NCBI RefSeq assembly: GCF_004769235.1
Contig: NZ_RQFG01000016.1
Span: 218,048-282,047 of the forward strand
Direction: 5' to 3'
DNA: 64,000 bases
Source: Leptospira kanakyensis
GTDB lineage: Bacteria; Spirochaetota; Leptospiria; Leptospirales; Leptospiraceae
Positions 33,892 to 44,953 of this stretch are shown one piece after another. Below the pieces are notes generated by a model, which saw nothing but the letters and a program-made list of their open reading frames with translations, was not told where the DNA came from and did not search any database. A program made the position numbers and the translations under genes. Numbering within the stretch: position 1 is the stretch's first letter; each line of letters starts with the position of its first letter.

Positions 33892-34719
33892 AAGATTTTC
33901 CATTTTCTCCGTGAGGGAACATAATCCACTCTAGAGCTTGGTTTCCCCAAAATTGACCATTTTTAAGCATTTATCTAGGGTTCTTTCCTCTAGCCCGAAA
34001 GTTAATTGGAAATTCACTCGCAAATTCAAAAAAACTGCCAAAATTTAGGCATTTATTAAATTGGATCCCCGGAAATCTAATTGCCCGAGGATGGCCACCA
34101 AACATAAGTTCGGTTCCTGGCTATTGATCGCTATTGGGCAGCTACTGTTCCCATTAGGGCACCCAAACCACGGCATGATGGCACCTGGGCAGGCAAGAAG
34201 TGGGCGATTGCTTGGAGCGCCTGTATTTCGGCAAATCCTGGAAGGAGGTCTGAATGCTTCCGAGAAGGTTCTATTTGCTAGCGATGCCCGCGTATCATTT
34301 GGGCAAAGCTGTCAATTCGTTTGGGATGCAAGAATTTGGGCGTTTATGGCTCTCGAATGCTACCGCCCTCTATTTGAAGGCTTTCGGGGCGATTTTGTGG
34401 AATTTCTAAAAAACTGCCTAAAATGGAAAAGTGGGCCTGTGGGAAGCACAGGAAGGGAAATTTTGACTTTTACGGATAGGAGAGCAGAAAAACAAGGAAA
34501 GAAGTGACGAACCTGGGGCAGTTAGCTCAGATTTTAGGTAAATTTCCAAATCTTTCCCGCTTATGAGATAAAATGCTTCGGCAGTCCCAAATTCACTCAA
34601 AATGATTAGTTTACCTGCCAAAAAGTCATGTGTAGCGAAAATGCATCCGTATGTAAATTTGTCAGAGATTTGAATAGTGGTTGCCAGGCCCCGCGACGCA
34701 ACCCACCGTTCTTTTTTAT
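33892..34719. other. Long stretch without a convincing gene
   Basis: About 830 bp. From 34050 to 34530 the + strand is unusually rich in GGGC (tattgggcag, ctgggcaggc, ttgggcaaag and others), unlike neighbouring genes. Near 34034 is TGCCAAAATTTAGGCA, a near-palindrome, and TGCCTAAAAT recurs near 34415. One open frame (34061-34507, TTG start) crosses it but has no recognisable features. It may be a decayed gene, a repeat family or an unknown RNA. Confidence 0.4.
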
Positions 34720-34935
34720 ATGGCGGAAACGATACGACTTAGGGTGAAATGCCATGCCTGCTCCAATTTGATTGAAGGAACGGCTAAATATGGGTCTGGA
34801 CACTTTGTCCCAGAGGGGATTGTCTTTGATTTTGTGGCAGTTGGCAAGGTGGAGGGAGCGCAGGGACGAAGGGTCAAGGCAGAAGTTACTTGCACTTGTC
34901 CGAATTGCGGAGTGAAATGCAAGTATAATGTGTAA
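34720..34935 (+). CDS. Small zinc-ribbon protein
   Basis: 71 residues from the ATG at 34720. It has two Cys pairs, CHAC near residue 11 and CTCPNCGVKC near the C terminus, as in zinc ribbons. Between them is a beta-rich stretch. Small ribbons of this kind bind nucleic acids or protein partners; I cannot name the family. The MBOAT gene starts 23 bp downstream. Confidence 0.65.
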   Translation: MAETIRLRVKCHACSNLIEGTAKYGSGHFVPEGIVFDFVAVGKVEGAQGRRVKAEVTCTCPNCGVKCKYNV

Positions 34936-34957
34936 CTGCTTATAATTGATCAGATAT

Positions 34958-36436
34958 ATGCTCTTTAATTCGGCAATCTTTGCGTTGTTCCTTCCGGCTG
35001 CTGTTTTGATCTGGCATACTTTACGCATAATATTGCCTAAAGATGATCTAAAATATGATTATTGTAAGCTGACTTCCGGATTAGTATTAATCGTTTATTT
35101 GGTTGTTATTAGTGCAGTTTTCTACTGTTTTTGGAACCCACTGTATTTTGCCCTCTTGCTCTGGGTTGCTTTTGTCGATTTTTGGTTGGCTAGGACGCTC
35201 GGTTTTCTTCATTCTCCTATTTGGCGGAAGTCAGTTTTGGGAATTTCTCTAGCAAATAGCCTGGGAATTTTGATATTTTTTAAATATGGTCATTTTATTG
35301 ATCAAAATTGGGCATATTTTACGAATCGCTCGCTATTTGCCCCTGGTTTTTGGGCAGATGTCCTCCTTCCTGTGGGAATTTCCTTTTATACCTTTCAGTC
35401 CATTTCGTATTTAGTGGATGTTTACCGAAAGGAATTGGAGCCTGAAAAGCGTTTTCTTTCCTATTTGCTTTTTCTCTCCTTTTTCCCCCAGTTGGTGGCA
35501 GGTCCGATCGTCACGGCAAAGTCCTTTTTGCCCCAAATTCGTAGGCCACTCCTCTTCCCACGGATCCCAGTTCTTTTTGCAATTTTTCTCATTTTGCTTG
35601 GGTTATTTAAGAAAATGGTGCTCGCTGATCATTTGGCCGAAACCTCAGACTTTGTATTTCTCCATGTTGGAGAGGTTTCGACAAAAGCTCTTTGGGTGGG
35701 AATGTTTTCTTATTCTTTTCAGATCTATTGCGACTTTTCGGGTTATACAGACATTGCCCAGGGAGCGGCACTTCTCTTTGGGTTCCGGTTGCCTGAAAAT
35801 TTTAAGATGCCTTACCTTTCCGCTGGGTTTTCGGAGTTTTGGACTCGGTGGCATATCTCCCTATCCCAGTGGCTTAAAAAATATATTTATATCTCTCTTG
35901 GTGGAAACCGGATTAGCGAAAATATAACTTACAGGAATTTGTTTCTTGTGATGGCCATTGGAGGACTTTGGCACGGGGCTTCTTGGAACTTTCTAGTTTG
36001 GGGAGTTTGCCATGGGATTTTACTCATTTTAGAGAGATCGGTTTTTCAGAGATTTCCTTTTTGGACCTTGGATTGGATGCGGTGGTTTCGTGTGTTTTTC
36101 ACATTCCTTTCTGTGAGTTTACTTTGGATTTTCTTTAGGAGTAGTGATTTTGCCTCTTCTCTGTGCTACCTACAGGGCCTTTTTGTCAAAAAAGAGGGTT
36201 TTTCCCTGCCTTATACCTTTGAAATGAACTTTGTTTATTGTTTATTGTTCGTTTTGGTCGGACATATCTTTGGAAGTTTTTATTTTAAAGACAACAGACA
36301 ATTGTTAGATGGATTTAAAAAATGGGAAAATTCCTTAGGAAAAACGGCTATTTTTGGTGTTTTGGTATCTGTGTCCCTCATTTTGATTGTTTTGTTTTCG
36401 GCCGATAGCAAACCTTTTGTGTATTTTGTCTTTTAG
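34958..36436 (+). CDS. MBOAT-family O-acyltransferase (AlgI-like)
   Basis: 492 residues with about 11 membrane helices, from the ATG at 34958 (TTG at 34946 possible). PVGISFYTFQSISYLVDVYR, FFPQLVAGPIV, FSGYTDIAQGAALLFGF, FWTRWHISLSQWLKKYIYI and the catalytic His in GGLWHGASWNFLVWG are the AlgI/DltB signatures. Such proteins move acyl groups across the inner membrane to extracellular polymers. The next gene, 9 bp on, is an SGNH-like protein that probably completes the transfer, as AlgJ or PatB do. Confidence 0.93.
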   Translation: MLFNSAIFALFLPAAVLIWHTLRIILPKDDLKYDYCKLTSGLVLIVYLVVISAVFYCFWNPLYFALLLWVAFVDFWLARTLGFLHSPIWRKSVLGISLANSLGILIFFKYGHFIDQNWAYFTNRSLFAPGFWADVLLPVGISFYTFQSISYLVDVYRKELEPEKRFLSYLLFLSFFPQLVAGPIVTAKSFLPQIRRPLLFPRIPVLFAIFLILLGLFKKMVLADHLAETSDFVFLHVGEVSTKALWVGMFSYSFQIYCDFSGYTDIAQGAALLFGFRLPENFKMPYLSAGFSEFWTRWHISLSQWLKKYIYISLGGNRISENITYRNLFLVMAIGGLWHGASWNFLVWGVCHGILLILERSVFQRFPFWTLDWMRWFRVFFTFLSVSLLWIFFRSSDFASSLCYLQGLFVKKEGFSLPYTFEMNFVYCLLFVLVGHIFGSFYFKDNRQLLDGFKKWENSLGKTAIFGVLVSVSLILIVLFSADSKPFVYFVF

Positions 36437-36444
36437 AGGGTGGT

Positions 36445-37965
36445 ATGAAACAGCGGTTATTACTTATATCTTTCTTACTTGTTTCCCTATTTGCCTTGGA
36501 TTTTTTGATTTTTAAAAAACTTCAGTTTTTGTTACCAAATGAATCACCTTGGAATACCAATCATTTCTTTAATTTTTTATATGAGTATGAGAGGATTCGC
36601 ACTCTTCCTAAAACCAAAAAAAGAATCATCATTGTGGGGAGCTCCGTTGCTTATTATTCTATCGATGCCCGGAAACTAAAGGAGTCCTTACTTGGTGGTT
36701 TTGGTTTGGATGTGGATGTTTTTTATTTAGCTTACGCAGGAAATAGTCCTCTTTATGTATATTTATTACTGAATTGGTTGGATCCATTAGAACCTGATCT
36801 AGTCGTTTATCCTGTCAATTTTATCGACTATAGGCTTCACAGAACTTACGTTATGTTCCCTGACGGTAGGAATGATTCCGTGGATGAATCGGCGGTTGTG
36901 AGAGACGCACTCACTTTTGAGGAGGCTCCTCAGTCTTTATGGGTATTTCCTTGGGAAACCTTAAAAGAAGTTGGCACTTCGATGAATTGGGAGACCCGGT
37001 CTCAGTATTTACTTTCTTCTGCTTTTTCTTTTTATCGTTATAAAGATATTTATCAACAAAACTTACAAAATTTGATCCAACACCGATTTGGTCGAAATAC
37101 CAGTTATCATGCCTATGCGGGGGTCTTGATTCCAGAAGGAATTAATGGCCTTGGTTGGACGGGGCAAAGTTTTAGTTTTTTCCCGACAGAGAAAATTAAA
37201 AACAAGGGGTTCTGGGTTGAGGTAACCCAATTTCTTTTGGCGGGGAAACCTTGCCGGATGGAAATATCCAACGGAACCACACGCCAGGAAATTACCCTCA
37301 CCCGCGAAGGTTGGGTCAAACTCTACTTGGATCCAAAGTTCTTCCTAGAGAAAAAGTTAGTCACTGTAAAACTAGAAAGGGTGTGGTTTGCAAACGAGGC
37401 AACGGGAGCATATTTAGATTATCATTTGGATCCAATGGGGGTGCGACTCGAGCAGACTTTTGGACTAGAAGAAGCAAAGTCTGGAATCCAATACGAAAGG
37501 GAGCCAAGAACCGAAGACTTTCGTTATTTAGGAATGAAGGATGAAGAATATCGTAAGTACTTTCATTACCGGTTGCTTGAGGGACTGGAAAAAAGGCCAG
37601 GGATCGGATACCTCGTTGCCTTAAAATTGGCAAAAGAAAGAATTCGCGAGGAATCGTTTCGACCTTATTTCCACTTCCGGTATCTTAAAAAAATCGCAGA
37701 TCATTTCCGGGAGAGAAATGTTCGTTTTTTACTCATCAACAATCCCGAGAGTCCCATTTCCCTTGATTGGTATGAAGACTCTACTTGGTATAAAGACCAT
37801 CTGGCCTATCTGGAATCTTTGGCAGGAGGGTCAGTCTATTATTGGGACATCCACCGAAGTTTACCCATGCAGGGTTTTTCCGACTTCCACCACTTTACTT
37901 ATCTTGGAATGGAACAAATGAATCCGATTTATGCCAAAAGAATTGGAAATCTCTTTCCGAAATAG
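36445..37965 (+). CDS. SGNH-hydrolase-like partner of the MBOAT protein
   Basis: 506 residues with one N-terminal membrane anchor. IIIVGSSVAYYSIDARKLKE is the nucleophile block (G-S-S) and GFSDFHHFTYLGMEQ near the C terminus holds the D-x-x-H of SGNH/AlgX-type proteins. A middle region of about 150 residues is beta-rich. With the preceding MBOAT gene it forms a two-gene module for acylating a surface glycan; which glycan is unknown. Confidence 0.75.
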   Translation: MKQRLLLISFLLVSLFALDFLIFKKLQFLLPNESPWNTNHFFNFLYEYERIRTLPKTKKRIIIVGSSVAYYSIDARKLKESLLGGFGLDVDVFYLAYAGNSPLYVYLLLNWLDPLEPDLVVYPVNFIDYRLHRTYVMFPDGRNDSVDESAVVRDALTFEEAPQSLWVFPWETLKEVGTSMNWETRSQYLLSSAFSFYRYKDIYQQNLQNLIQHRFGRNTSYHAYAGVLIPEGINGLGWTGQSFSFFPTEKIKNKGFWVEVTQFLLAGKPCRMEISNGTTRQEITLTREGWVKLYLDPKFFLEKKLVTVKLERVWFANEATGAYLDYHLDPMGVRLEQTFGLEEAKSGIQYEREPRTEDFRYLGMKDEEYRKYFHYRLLEGLEKRPGIGYLVALKLAKERIREESFRPYFHFRYLKKIADHFRERNVRFLLINNPESPISLDWYEDSTWYKDHLAYLESLAGGSVYYWDIHRSLPMQGFSDFHHFTYLGMEQMNPIYAKRIGNLFPK

Positions 37966-38001
37966 GATGTTTTTCAATCCTTACATTAGATAAGGAATTT
38001 T

Positions 38002-39051
38002 ATGGAAAAAATCAAAGTTGGAGTCCTGGGAGCAACAGGTTCCGTCGGTCAAAGATTCATTCAACTTTTGGAGAATCACCCTTATTTTACGGTGACTCAT
38101 TTGGCAGCTTCGGAAAAAAGTGCCGGCCAAACTTATGGTGAAGTGATGAAATCTCGTTGGAAGATTTCATCCGATATCCCTGCTTATGCAAAAGACATTA
38201 TCATTACGTTACCAAATCCTGAAGTTACGAAGGGCGTGCAACTCGTGTTCAGCGGTCTTGATGCATCCATAGCTGGAGAAGTAGAAACTGCTTACGCGGA
38301 AGCGGGGGTTATGGTTCTGTCTAATTCTAAAAATCATAGAATGGATGCGAACGTGCCGATTCTTTCTGCGGAAGTGAATGCACATCATTTGGATGTTTTA
38401 CAATTCCAAAAGACCAAAGGAAAAATCATTACCAATTCCAATTGTACCATTATGGGTGTTACCATTTCATTGAAACCTCTCATGGATGCTTTTGGTTTAA
38501 AGTCTGTTATGTTGTTTTCGATGCAGGCCATTTCTGGTGCTGGATATCCAGGAGTTCCGACTATGGACATTCTTGGAAACGTGGTTCCTTATATTGGTGG
38601 TGAAGAAGACAAAGCAGAAATCGAACCACAAAAATGTTTGGGCACAGTGAAAGATGGGATCATCCAATCGGCCGATTTTAAAATTTCAGCTCATTGCAAT
38701 CGTGTTCCTGTTTTTGACGGACATACGGTTTGTGTTTCTGTTTCTTTTGATAAAAAACCAAAAAAAGAAGAGATTCTTAAAGTTTGGGCCGATTTTCAAG
38801 GGGAACCGCAGAAATTGGGATTGCCGTTTGCACCAAACCCGGCTATTCTCTACCGCGAAGAAAATGATAGGCCCCAACCTCGTCTGGATTTAGAGACAGG
38901 AAGAGGTATGACGACTGTAGTCGGAAGGCTTCGGGAAGATCCAATTTTGGATTGGAAATGGGTTGTACTTTCGCATAACACGATTCGAGGTGCGGCAGGT
39001 GCTGCGATTTTGAATGCAGAGTTATTGTATAAAAAAGGATTTTTTAACTAA
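38002..39051 (+). CDS. asd: Aspartate-semialdehyde dehydrogenase
   Basis: 349 residues. [21 protein letters not shown] binds NADP, and [10 protein letters not shown] holds the catalytic C148; [11 protein letters not shown] and [12 protein letters not shown] are conserved substrate-site regions. It makes aspartate semialdehyde for lysine/diaminopimelate, threonine and methionine. Its place on the small replicon of L. interrogans is the classic reason for calling that replicon a chromosome. ATG preceded by AAGGAA. The next gene starts 16 bp on. Confidence 0.97.
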   Translation: MEKIKVGVLGATGSVGQRFIQLLENHPYFTVTHLAASEKSAGQTYGEVMKSRWKISSDIPAYAKDIIITLPNPEVTKGVQLVFSGLDASIAGEVETAYAEAGVMVLSNSKNHRMDANVPILSAEVNAHHLDVLQFQKTKGKIITNSNCTIMGVTISLKPLMDAFGLKSVMLFSMQAISGAGYPGVPTMDILGNVVPYIGGEEDKAEIEPQKCLGTVKDGIIQSADFKISAHCNRVPVFDGHTVCVSVSFDKKPKKEEILKVWADFQGEPQKLGLPFAPNPAILYREENDRPQPRLDLETGRGMTTVVGRLREDPILDWKWVVLSHNTIRGAAGAAILNAELLYKKGFFN

Positions 39052-39067
39052 GGAATTTACTACGTAA

Positions 39068-41068
39068 ATGTTAGATCCCAACCTCCCTGAATTAAAAGTA
39101 ATGGATTACACTGCCTGTCTCCAAAAGGTACAGGCTATGGATTCACGGGGGGACTTTTCCTACAAAGGGATCTATAAAGTTTTACTGGTGATCTTTGAGT
39201 GGACAGATAAGTTTTTACAAAACAAAGTTTTGCCAAACGTAGAACAAATTGAACGCGATAGTTCGATTGATCGAGATCGTACAGAAAACTATGTGATCGA
39301 TTTAAGTTATAAACAAAATCCTGCCATCATCAGAAAGATGAACGTCCTCGAGTTTCATCCCAATGAACCTGGAGATCCTGAAAATCCAAAGACCTTTATC
39401 AAACACAATACAGTATTTGCAAGACCAACAACCTCTGATGGGGGAACTGCTTTTCGATATGCGTTGGGTTTGAACGAACTTTCTACTGCCGCCATCAAAG
39501 GATGGTTCAACGAAAAAAGAAAGTATGTTGGAAAAGAAAAAATGCGCAAAGTCATCAAAGCAGCGGTAGATTCTAACCGGTTGTTTGATACTTATGCATC
39601 TACCGAAATTGGGAATTTGTTCCAATGCCCTTATGACAAAACAAAAGTACAAAAGGATGCAACCATCATCATCCATTTGAAACCGATTTTGAAACAATTG
39701 GTGGATGATAAAATTCTGTTTTTTTTCCGGAATGATTCTGCTTCCAGACCTGCAAATAAAAGTGTTTTTTTATACAATCGGCCGTCCGAGATAGCTGATC
39801 GTTATGATGGTTATATTGATTATACAAAAAATACAATTTACCCTGCTCTAAAAAATTTAGGAGTTATGGGTGAAATCACCGAGGATTCTTGGAACTCTCC
39901 CCGTAACCTTTTAACAGAAATTAAAGGTTACATGAATGATTCTTATGGAGACCAAAAAACTTTAATCGAAGAGTGTCTGGTTCTTAATGAGATTATCGAA
40001 AAAGATAAAGAAAGAGAAGAAAAACAAAAACGCAAACAACAAATTGACGATCTTATGGCTTTCCTTGCGGAAGCAGGCCGGATTGTTGAAGTAAACTTAC
40101 TTCGTGTGAGTGGGGAACCATTAACCGACGAGTTTCGCGCCTCTCTTCTTGCGCAACCGGAACTTCTTTATACGGAATACGCTGATAACAAGGTGTATAA
40201 CGAATTTATCCTTCATAAATCCTGTATTCCTCAGGCAATTGAATCAGCAAAAAGAACTTTCCAAATCAAACATTCTGATTTAGAAATCCGCGTGTTAAAT
40301 CAAATGAATGTGACCCTTCATATGAATGATGAAAGTCCCAAACGTTTGTTGGAAGAAATCGAAGCACAAAGTCTTTTTCAATTCCTCCCATTTTTTACGA
40401 GGATTTGGCGAATGATTATGGGCAGTATGACTGTTCATAAGTTTGAAATCCCTCCGATTAAAGCTCGGTTACAACAACAACTAAACAAGGATTTGGCGAG
40501 TCAAAAAGCTAAAAAAATATCTCAAGAAAGGGATCGTCTTGTTAAAGCCCGTTTGAAAGAAAGGGAAGAGTCCGAAAAGGAAGCAGAAAAAAGATCAAAA
40601 CAGACACACCAAGCGGAAGCATCTACTTCTGGATTTAATGGTGGAGAAGAAGATTCTGAACCAGTAAAACAAGGTAGCCCCGAAGAAGAAAAAAAATGGA
40701 AAGAATCCATTGAGTCAATCATTCGTATTTTGGATGAGGCTTGGGAATTTGGAGTGTATCCTGACCGCGAGTATGTACTTTCTAAACTGAATGGAAAGTT
40801 TACAGAAGAGAATCTGATATTTTTCTTAAAAAAATTTGGCGGAAAAGAAATCTATAGTTTTCCCATTCGAAACCAAAGGGAAAAATTCCCTTGGCCGGTC
40901 CTTGTTTCTACAGGGTATCTAAAACGACATGGCAAAAAACTTTTTGATAAAGTGAAAGCTGAGAGTGACCGCCAACGAAGCGAAAAATTTCCAAACCAAG
41001 AGAAATTCGACATTGCCGAATCGCAATTAGACTTTCTGAATAGAATCTTACCCCGGTTAAAACCTTAA
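39068..41068 (+). CDS. Large soluble protein of unknown function
   Basis: 666 residues, mostly helical, no signal peptide or membrane helix. Residues 480-560 are a highly charged coiled-coil-like stretch ([20 protein letters not shown] and onward), and a C-terminal helical domain follows. I recognise no family; such proteins are common in Leptospira. It lies between asd and pyk with gaps of 16 and 4 bp, so it is probably co-transcribed with pyk. Confidence 0.75.
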   Translation: MLDPNLPELKVMDYTACLQKVQAMDSRGDFSYKGIYKVLLVIFEWTDKFLQNKVLPNVEQIERDSSIDRDRTENYVIDLSYKQNPAIIRKMNVLEFHPNEPGDPENPKTFIKHNTVFARPTTSDGGTAFRYALGLNELSTAAIKGWFNEKRKYVGKEKMRKVIKAAVDSNRLFDTYASTEIGNLFQCPYDKTKVQKDATIIIHLKPILKQLVDDKILFFFRNDSASRPANKSVFLYNRPSEIADRYDGYIDYTKNTIYPALKNLGVMGEITEDSWNSPRNLLTEIKGYMNDSYGDQKTLIEECLVLNEIIEKDKEREEKQKRKQQIDDLMAFLAEAGRIVEVNLLRVSGEPLTDEFRASLLAQPELLYTEYADNKVYNEFILHKSCIPQAIESAKRTFQIKHSDLEIRVLNQMNVTLHMNDESPKRLLEEIEAQSLFQFLPFFTRIWRMIMGSMTVHKFEIPPIKARLQQQLNKDLASQKAKKISQERDRLVKARLKEREESEKEAEKRSKQTHQAEASTSGFNGGEEDSEPVKQGSPEEEKKWKESIESIIRILDEAWEFGVYPDREYVLSKLNGKFTEENLIFFLKKFGGKEIYSFPIRNQREKFPWPVLVSTGYLKRHGKKLFDKVKAESDRQRSEKFPNQEKFDIAESQLDFLNRILPRLKP

Positions 41069-41072
41069 AATT

Positions 41073-42506
41073 ATGCCTGCTATTGAACAACTAAGAGCTC
41101 GAAAAACAAAAATCGTTTGCACCATTGGTCCTGCGACTGCTTCCAAAGAAATGATCCGAAGTCTGGCATTGGCTGGGATGAACATCGCAAGAATCAATAT
41201 GAGTCATGGAGACCATGAGTTTCATAGAAAGATCATTCGTATTATTAAATCGCTCAATAAAGATGAATTACATAAACAACCAATTTCCATCCTTCTCGAT
41301 ACACAAGGACCGGAAATTCGAACTGGGGATGTTCAAAACGACCTCCACTTAAAAGTGGGTGAAACTTTTACCTTCCATATCATTCCAGGGATGGAAGCCG
41401 AAGCCCAAAGTGTTTTTGTAAACTATCGTGATATTGTAAAAGACCTAAAGGTTGGTGATAAAGTTACAGTTGATAACGGGCTCATTAACTTGGCTGTACA
41501 GGAAATTCGCGAGAATGAACTCGTTTGTACTGTGTTAGATGGTGGGAAACTCGGATCTAGAAAACATATCAACTTACCCGGGATTCGAGTTAATTTACCT
41601 TCCATCACTCCGAAAGACTTAAAAGACATTATTTTTGGTTTAGAAGAAGATATTGATTTTGTGGCTTTATCCTTTGTCCGAACTCCAGAGGACGTGATCC
41701 AATTACGTGGGATCATTGATGAAAAAAATCATCATGCACAAATCATTGCAAAAATCGAAGACCAAGAAGGCCTAAAAAATCTAGATGCCATCATCCGCGA
41801 GTCCGACGGGATTATGGTGGCTCGTGGCGATTTGGGTGTTGAGATTGAAATCGAAGAACTACCCATTGTCCAAAGAAGGATCATCAAACGTTGCCAAGAA
41901 GAAGGAAAACGTGTGATTGTTGCGACTCACTTATTGGAATCTATGATCCAAAATGCTTCTCCTACGAGAGCGGAAGTGACCGATGTTGCCAATGCTGTGT
42001 ATGAAGAAGCAGATGCCATTATGTTGTCCGGTGAAACCGCTATGGGAAAATTTCCTGTGCGTTGTGTGGAGATGTTGGATAAAATTGCGCGTCGTATGGA
42101 GATGTCGATCAACCTCGGCCTTGCTGCGCAAAGAAAACCGAAAGATCAAAAAGAAGAGATGGCTCGTTCGGCGGCAAATTTAGCCGATTCCATGCAAGCA
42201 CATGCCATCATTGCGATCACTCGTCGTGGGATCACTGCTAACAACCTAGCATCGTTTCATCCAAAGTATCCAATTGTCCATGCGTTTACAAATATGACAT
42301 CTGTTAGGCGAAAACTTTGGCTGACGAGAGGAGTCATTCCTTACCGAGTGGATTTTTCTTCTGATCCAGAAAAAACAATCAAACTCGCCATCCAAACTCT
42401 TGTGAATAATGGATACCTCCAAATGGGAGAAAAGGTAGTCATCCTTTCTGATATTATCGCTGGTGAAGAACGAGTCGAAACCATCCAAGTTCGTGAAGTA
42501 AAATAG
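41073..42506 (+). CDS. pyk: Pyruvate kinase
   Basis: 477 residues. [62 protein letters not shown] and [15 protein letters not shown] are the pyruvate kinase blocks, including the Lys and metal-binding Glu/Asp of the active site. It converts phosphoenolpyruvate and ADP to pyruvate and ATP. It begins 4 bp after the unknown gene and is followed after 5 bp by an Omp85-like gene. Confidence 0.97.
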   Translation: MPAIEQLRARKTKIVCTIGPATASKEMIRSLALAGMNIARINMSHGDHEFHRKIIRIIKSLNKDELHKQPISILLDTQGPEIRTGDVQNDLHLKVGETFTFHIIPGMEAEAQSVFVNYRDIVKDLKVGDKVTVDNGLINLAVQEIRENELVCTVLDGGKLGSRKHINLPGIRVNLPSITPKDLKDIIFGLEEDIDFVALSFVRTPEDVIQLRGIIDEKNHHAQIIAKIEDQEGLKNLDAIIRESDGIMVARGDLGVEIEIEELPIVQRRIIKRCQEEGKRVIVATHLLESMIQNASPTRAEVTDVANAVYEEADAIMLSGETAMGKFPVRCVEMLDKIARRMEMSINLGLAAQRKPKDQKEEMARSAANLADSMQAHAIIAITRRGITANNLASFHPKYPIVHAFTNMTSVRRKLWLTRGVIPYRVDFSSDPEKTIKLAIQTLVNNGYLQMGEKVVILSDIIAGEERVETIQVREVK

Positions 42507-42511
42507 TTCCC

Positions 42512-43933
42512 ATGTCCTTTCGGAATCTGATTTCTGTGTTGGTCATTCTATCAACATGGATTTCCATTCCCTTAAAAGCGGAAGAAAGAAAATCGGATGT
42601 TCCCGAATGGATTGGCGAATTTAAAAAATTAGACGAGGACGAACTTTCTAAAAAAAAAGAAGGTTGGTATGCGACTGGTCTTCCTTTATTTGGAAATGAT
42701 GCCGTAAATGGATCAGGTCTTGGAATCCTTGCCAATATTTTCTATAACGGTACCAAAGCAGATTCTTCTTTTAAATACACTCCTTACGAACATTTGTTTT
42801 CTGTTGGAATTTACAGATCCAATCGTGGAACTCAAAATAATTATTTATTATGGGACGCTCCATACTTTTTGGATACAGCCTATCGTCTCAAAGCTTATGT
42901 AGGTCATGATGGCAGTTTTTACAATCAGTACTTTGGTGTAGGAACGGAAAGTTTAGAACCTCTTTATTTTAAAGATAGAAATGTGGATGGAAGTCGCATC
43001 ACTCGTAATGCCACTTTTTCTGATTTTGAAAATGCAAATTCGTACGTAAGAAACCGTGGGCCTGGGAAAGAATTTACATCGAACCAACATTATCATGATT
43101 ATCAATTTGAAACTACTTATGGGCAATTCGCGTTAGACAAAACGATTTTCCAGGTTTTTCGAGTTTGGGGTGGAGTAGAGTTTTCGAAAAATTCTGTTAG
43201 GCGTTATGATGGGACTTCCACCGAAGCACGTGAACCACTATCCAATGTAAAAGTTCCTGCCATCGAAGGTAATTCAAAACTCACGGAAGATGCAAATGCC
43301 GGAAAAATCATTGGATTACATGGTGGAAATTTAAACTACATCCGTGCGGGGATTGCTTATGATACAAGAGACTATGAGCCAGACCCGGATCGTGGTTGGC
43401 TCATTGAATACAATATCAATAAAGCAGAAAGAACGATAGGTTCTGATTTTGGTTACATCAGACATTTCGCGCAAGCGAAGAATTTTTACCAACCTTTCCC
43501 GAAACTTTTTGAAGAGTTTGTCATCGCACAACGTGTGGCACTTACCAAAATTGAAGGTGAAGTTCCTTTTTTTGAATACCGATATCTTTTTTCCATCGAT
43601 GGTCCGTTTGGTGCCCTTGGTGGACAGAACACACTCCGCGGGTATAGACAAGAACGTTTTTTTGGTCCAGTGATTGGTTTTTATAATATTGAGTTAAGAT
43701 ATCGGGTGGGGAGTTTTTCAGTTTGGGATCAATTCTTTCAATTGAGTATCGTTCCGTTTTATGATGTGGGTAGGGTTTGGGACAAACTCCGTGATGTAAA
43801 CGCAATCGGTTACAAACATGCGCGTGGTTTGGGATTGCGGCTGATTTGGGACCAAGCTACAGTCATTCTACTGGACTATGCTTATTCCAGAGAGGACCAA
43901 TTGTTTTATATTGATATTGGTCATACATTTTAG
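42512..43933 (+). CDS. Omp85/surface-antigen family outer-membrane protein
   Basis: 473 residues with a signal peptide (residues 1-22). The barrel part ends in DYAYSREDQLFYIDIGHTF, with a C-terminal aromatic as needed for barrel assembly. GGQNTLRGYRQERFFG contains the RG-aromatic motif of Omp85 loop 6. There is little room for POTRA domains, so this is the short form of the family (bacterial surface antigen) rather than BamA. Possibly a porin-like or lipid-handling protein. Confidence 0.82.
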   Translation: MSFRNLISVLVILSTWISIPLKAEERKSDVPEWIGEFKKLDEDELSKKKEGWYATGLPLFGNDAVNGSGLGILANIFYNGTKADSSFKYTPYEHLFSVGIYRSNRGTQNNYLLWDAPYFLDTAYRLKAYVGHDGSFYNQYFGVGTESLEPLYFKDRNVDGSRITRNATFSDFENANSYVRNRGPGKEFTSNQHYHDYQFETTYGQFALDKTIFQVFRVWGGVEFSKNSVRRYDGTSTEAREPLSNVKVPAIEGNSKLTEDANAGKIIGLHGGNLNYIRAGIAYDTRDYEPDPDRGWLIEYNINKAERTIGSDFGYIRHFAQAKNFYQPFPKLFEEFVIAQRVALTKIEGEVPFFEYRYLFSIDGPFGALGGQNTLRGYRQERFFGPVIGFYNIELRYRVGSFSVWDQFFQLSIVPFYDVGRVWDKLRDVNAIGYKHARGLGLRLIWDQATVILLDYAYSREDQLFYIDIGHTF

Positions 43934-44007
43934 ATTTAAATTTACTAAGAGATTTTGGTCTAAACCTAAATTCCAAACAGGAAAATTTTTATCTAGGAAA
44001 TAAAGAT

Positions 44008-44059
44008 AAAACAATACAGAGCAGAGATACATCGATTTTTCTCTATTCTGTATTGTTTT
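44008..44059. terminator. Long bidirectional terminator hairpin
   Basis: Outer stem AAAACAATACAGA / TCTGTATTGTTTT (13 bp, perfect), a 2-nt internal mismatch, inner stem AGAGA / TCTCT and a loop of about 12 nt. A T-rich run lies on each strand at the outer end. It sits between the convergent Omp85-like and pirin genes and should end both transcripts. Confidence 0.82.
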
Positions 44060-44108
44060 CATCGAAAAGGAGAATCAAAGAATTCCCCTCATCTAAATGT
44101 TTATTCTT

Positions 44109-44846
44109 TCATTTCATTGGAACTTCAATCACTAGTAATTCCGATTTCACTTCCGCATGAAATTTATAATTTTCCTTTCCGGAGTATCCAACAGCATCTT
44201 TACGTTCGAGAACCGTGTCCTCTACCTTTAATTTTCCACTGATGAGGAAAGTAAAGATTCCTTGCCCAGGAGCATGGACGGAATAAGAAAGTTCCTTCCC
44301 TGGTTCGAGCGTTGCCAAAGAAAAGTAGGCATCTTGGTTGATCCAAACGGCTTCCTCATCAATCGGAGAAACTACGGTTTGGAACCGATTGACTCTTCCT
44401 GCTTCCGAAAAAGTTTTTTGTGCATACCTTGGTTGGATTCCTCCAACTTTCGGAAGGATCCAGACTTGCAAAAAGTTGACCTTTTTTTCGCTACTATGGT
44501 TGAACTCCGAGTGTTGGATGCCCGAACCGGCAGACATAATTTGAACGTCACCTGTGCGAATGATACCATTCGTACCAGTACTATCTTTGTGAGCCAATTC
44601 ACCAAAAAGTGGGATCGAAATTATTTCCATATTTTGGTGTGGATGCGTTCCAAAACCCATACTTGGTTCCACGATGTCGTCGTTTAGTACCCGAAGTGCT
44701 CCGAAGTTTGTTTTTTCGGGATGGTACCAGTGACCAAAACTAAAGGAATGGTGACTGTCCAACCATCCGAAATTGACATGCCCACGTTCGGATGCAGGGT
44801 GGAATTTTTTTTCTACTGGATTGTTGTTGGTCTTTAATGTTTCCAT
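44109..44846 (-). CDS. Pirin-family protein
   Basis: 245 residues, bicupin. FGWLDSHHSFSFGHWYHPEK, DDIVEPSMGFGTHPHQNMEII and SAGSGIQHSEFN are typical of YhhW-type pirins; the His residues of GTHPHQNME and IQHSE bind a metal. Relatives act as quercetin dioxygenases or redox sensors. The gene stands alone. Its promoter carries a 20-bp perfect palindrome, so it is probably under direct repression. Confidence 0.93.
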   Translation of the reverse strand: METLKTNNNPVEKKFHPASERGHVNFGWLDSHHSFSFGHWYHPEKTNFGALRVLNDDIVEPSMGFGTHPHQNMEIISIPLFGELAHKDSTGTNGIIRTGDVQIMSAGSGIQHSEFNHSSEKKVNFLQVWILPKVGGIQPRYAQKTFSEAGRVNRFQTVVSPIDEEAVWINQDAYFSLATLEPGKELSYSVHAPGQGIFTFLISGKLKVEDTVLERKDAVGYSGKENYKFHAEVKSELLVIEVPMK

Positions 44847-44851
44847 ATTGA

Positions 44852-44871
44852 ATAGTTTAATATTAAACTAT
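44852..44871. promoter_or_regulatory. Operator palindrome in the pirin promoter
   Basis: Perfect 20-bp palindrome made of ATAGTTTAAT followed by its reverse complement. Leftward, TTGACA (44881-44876) is the -35 element and TAAACT (44859-44854, 16-bp spacing) the -10, so the palindrome covers the -10. It starts 5 bp from the pirin ATG. A dimeric repressor (MarR, TetR or HxlR type) is expected; none is encoded next door. Confidence 0.7.
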
Positions 44872-44953
44872 ATTTTGTCAACAGAGATTTGTTTTCAGGG
44901 AGTAAAAAAAGAAAATCACTTTCCATTCACTTTCACTCACCGATCATCATCCT

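Noticed and set aside
34061..34507. 148-codon open frame with a TTG start
   Set aside because: No Shine-Dalgarno, no recognisable motif, odd composition shared with the surrounding gene-free stretch.
8..34538. CCTAAAATCTGA at 8-19 and its reverse complement at 34527-34538
   Set aside because: Many 12-base matches are expected by chance in 64 kb and nothing else links the sites.
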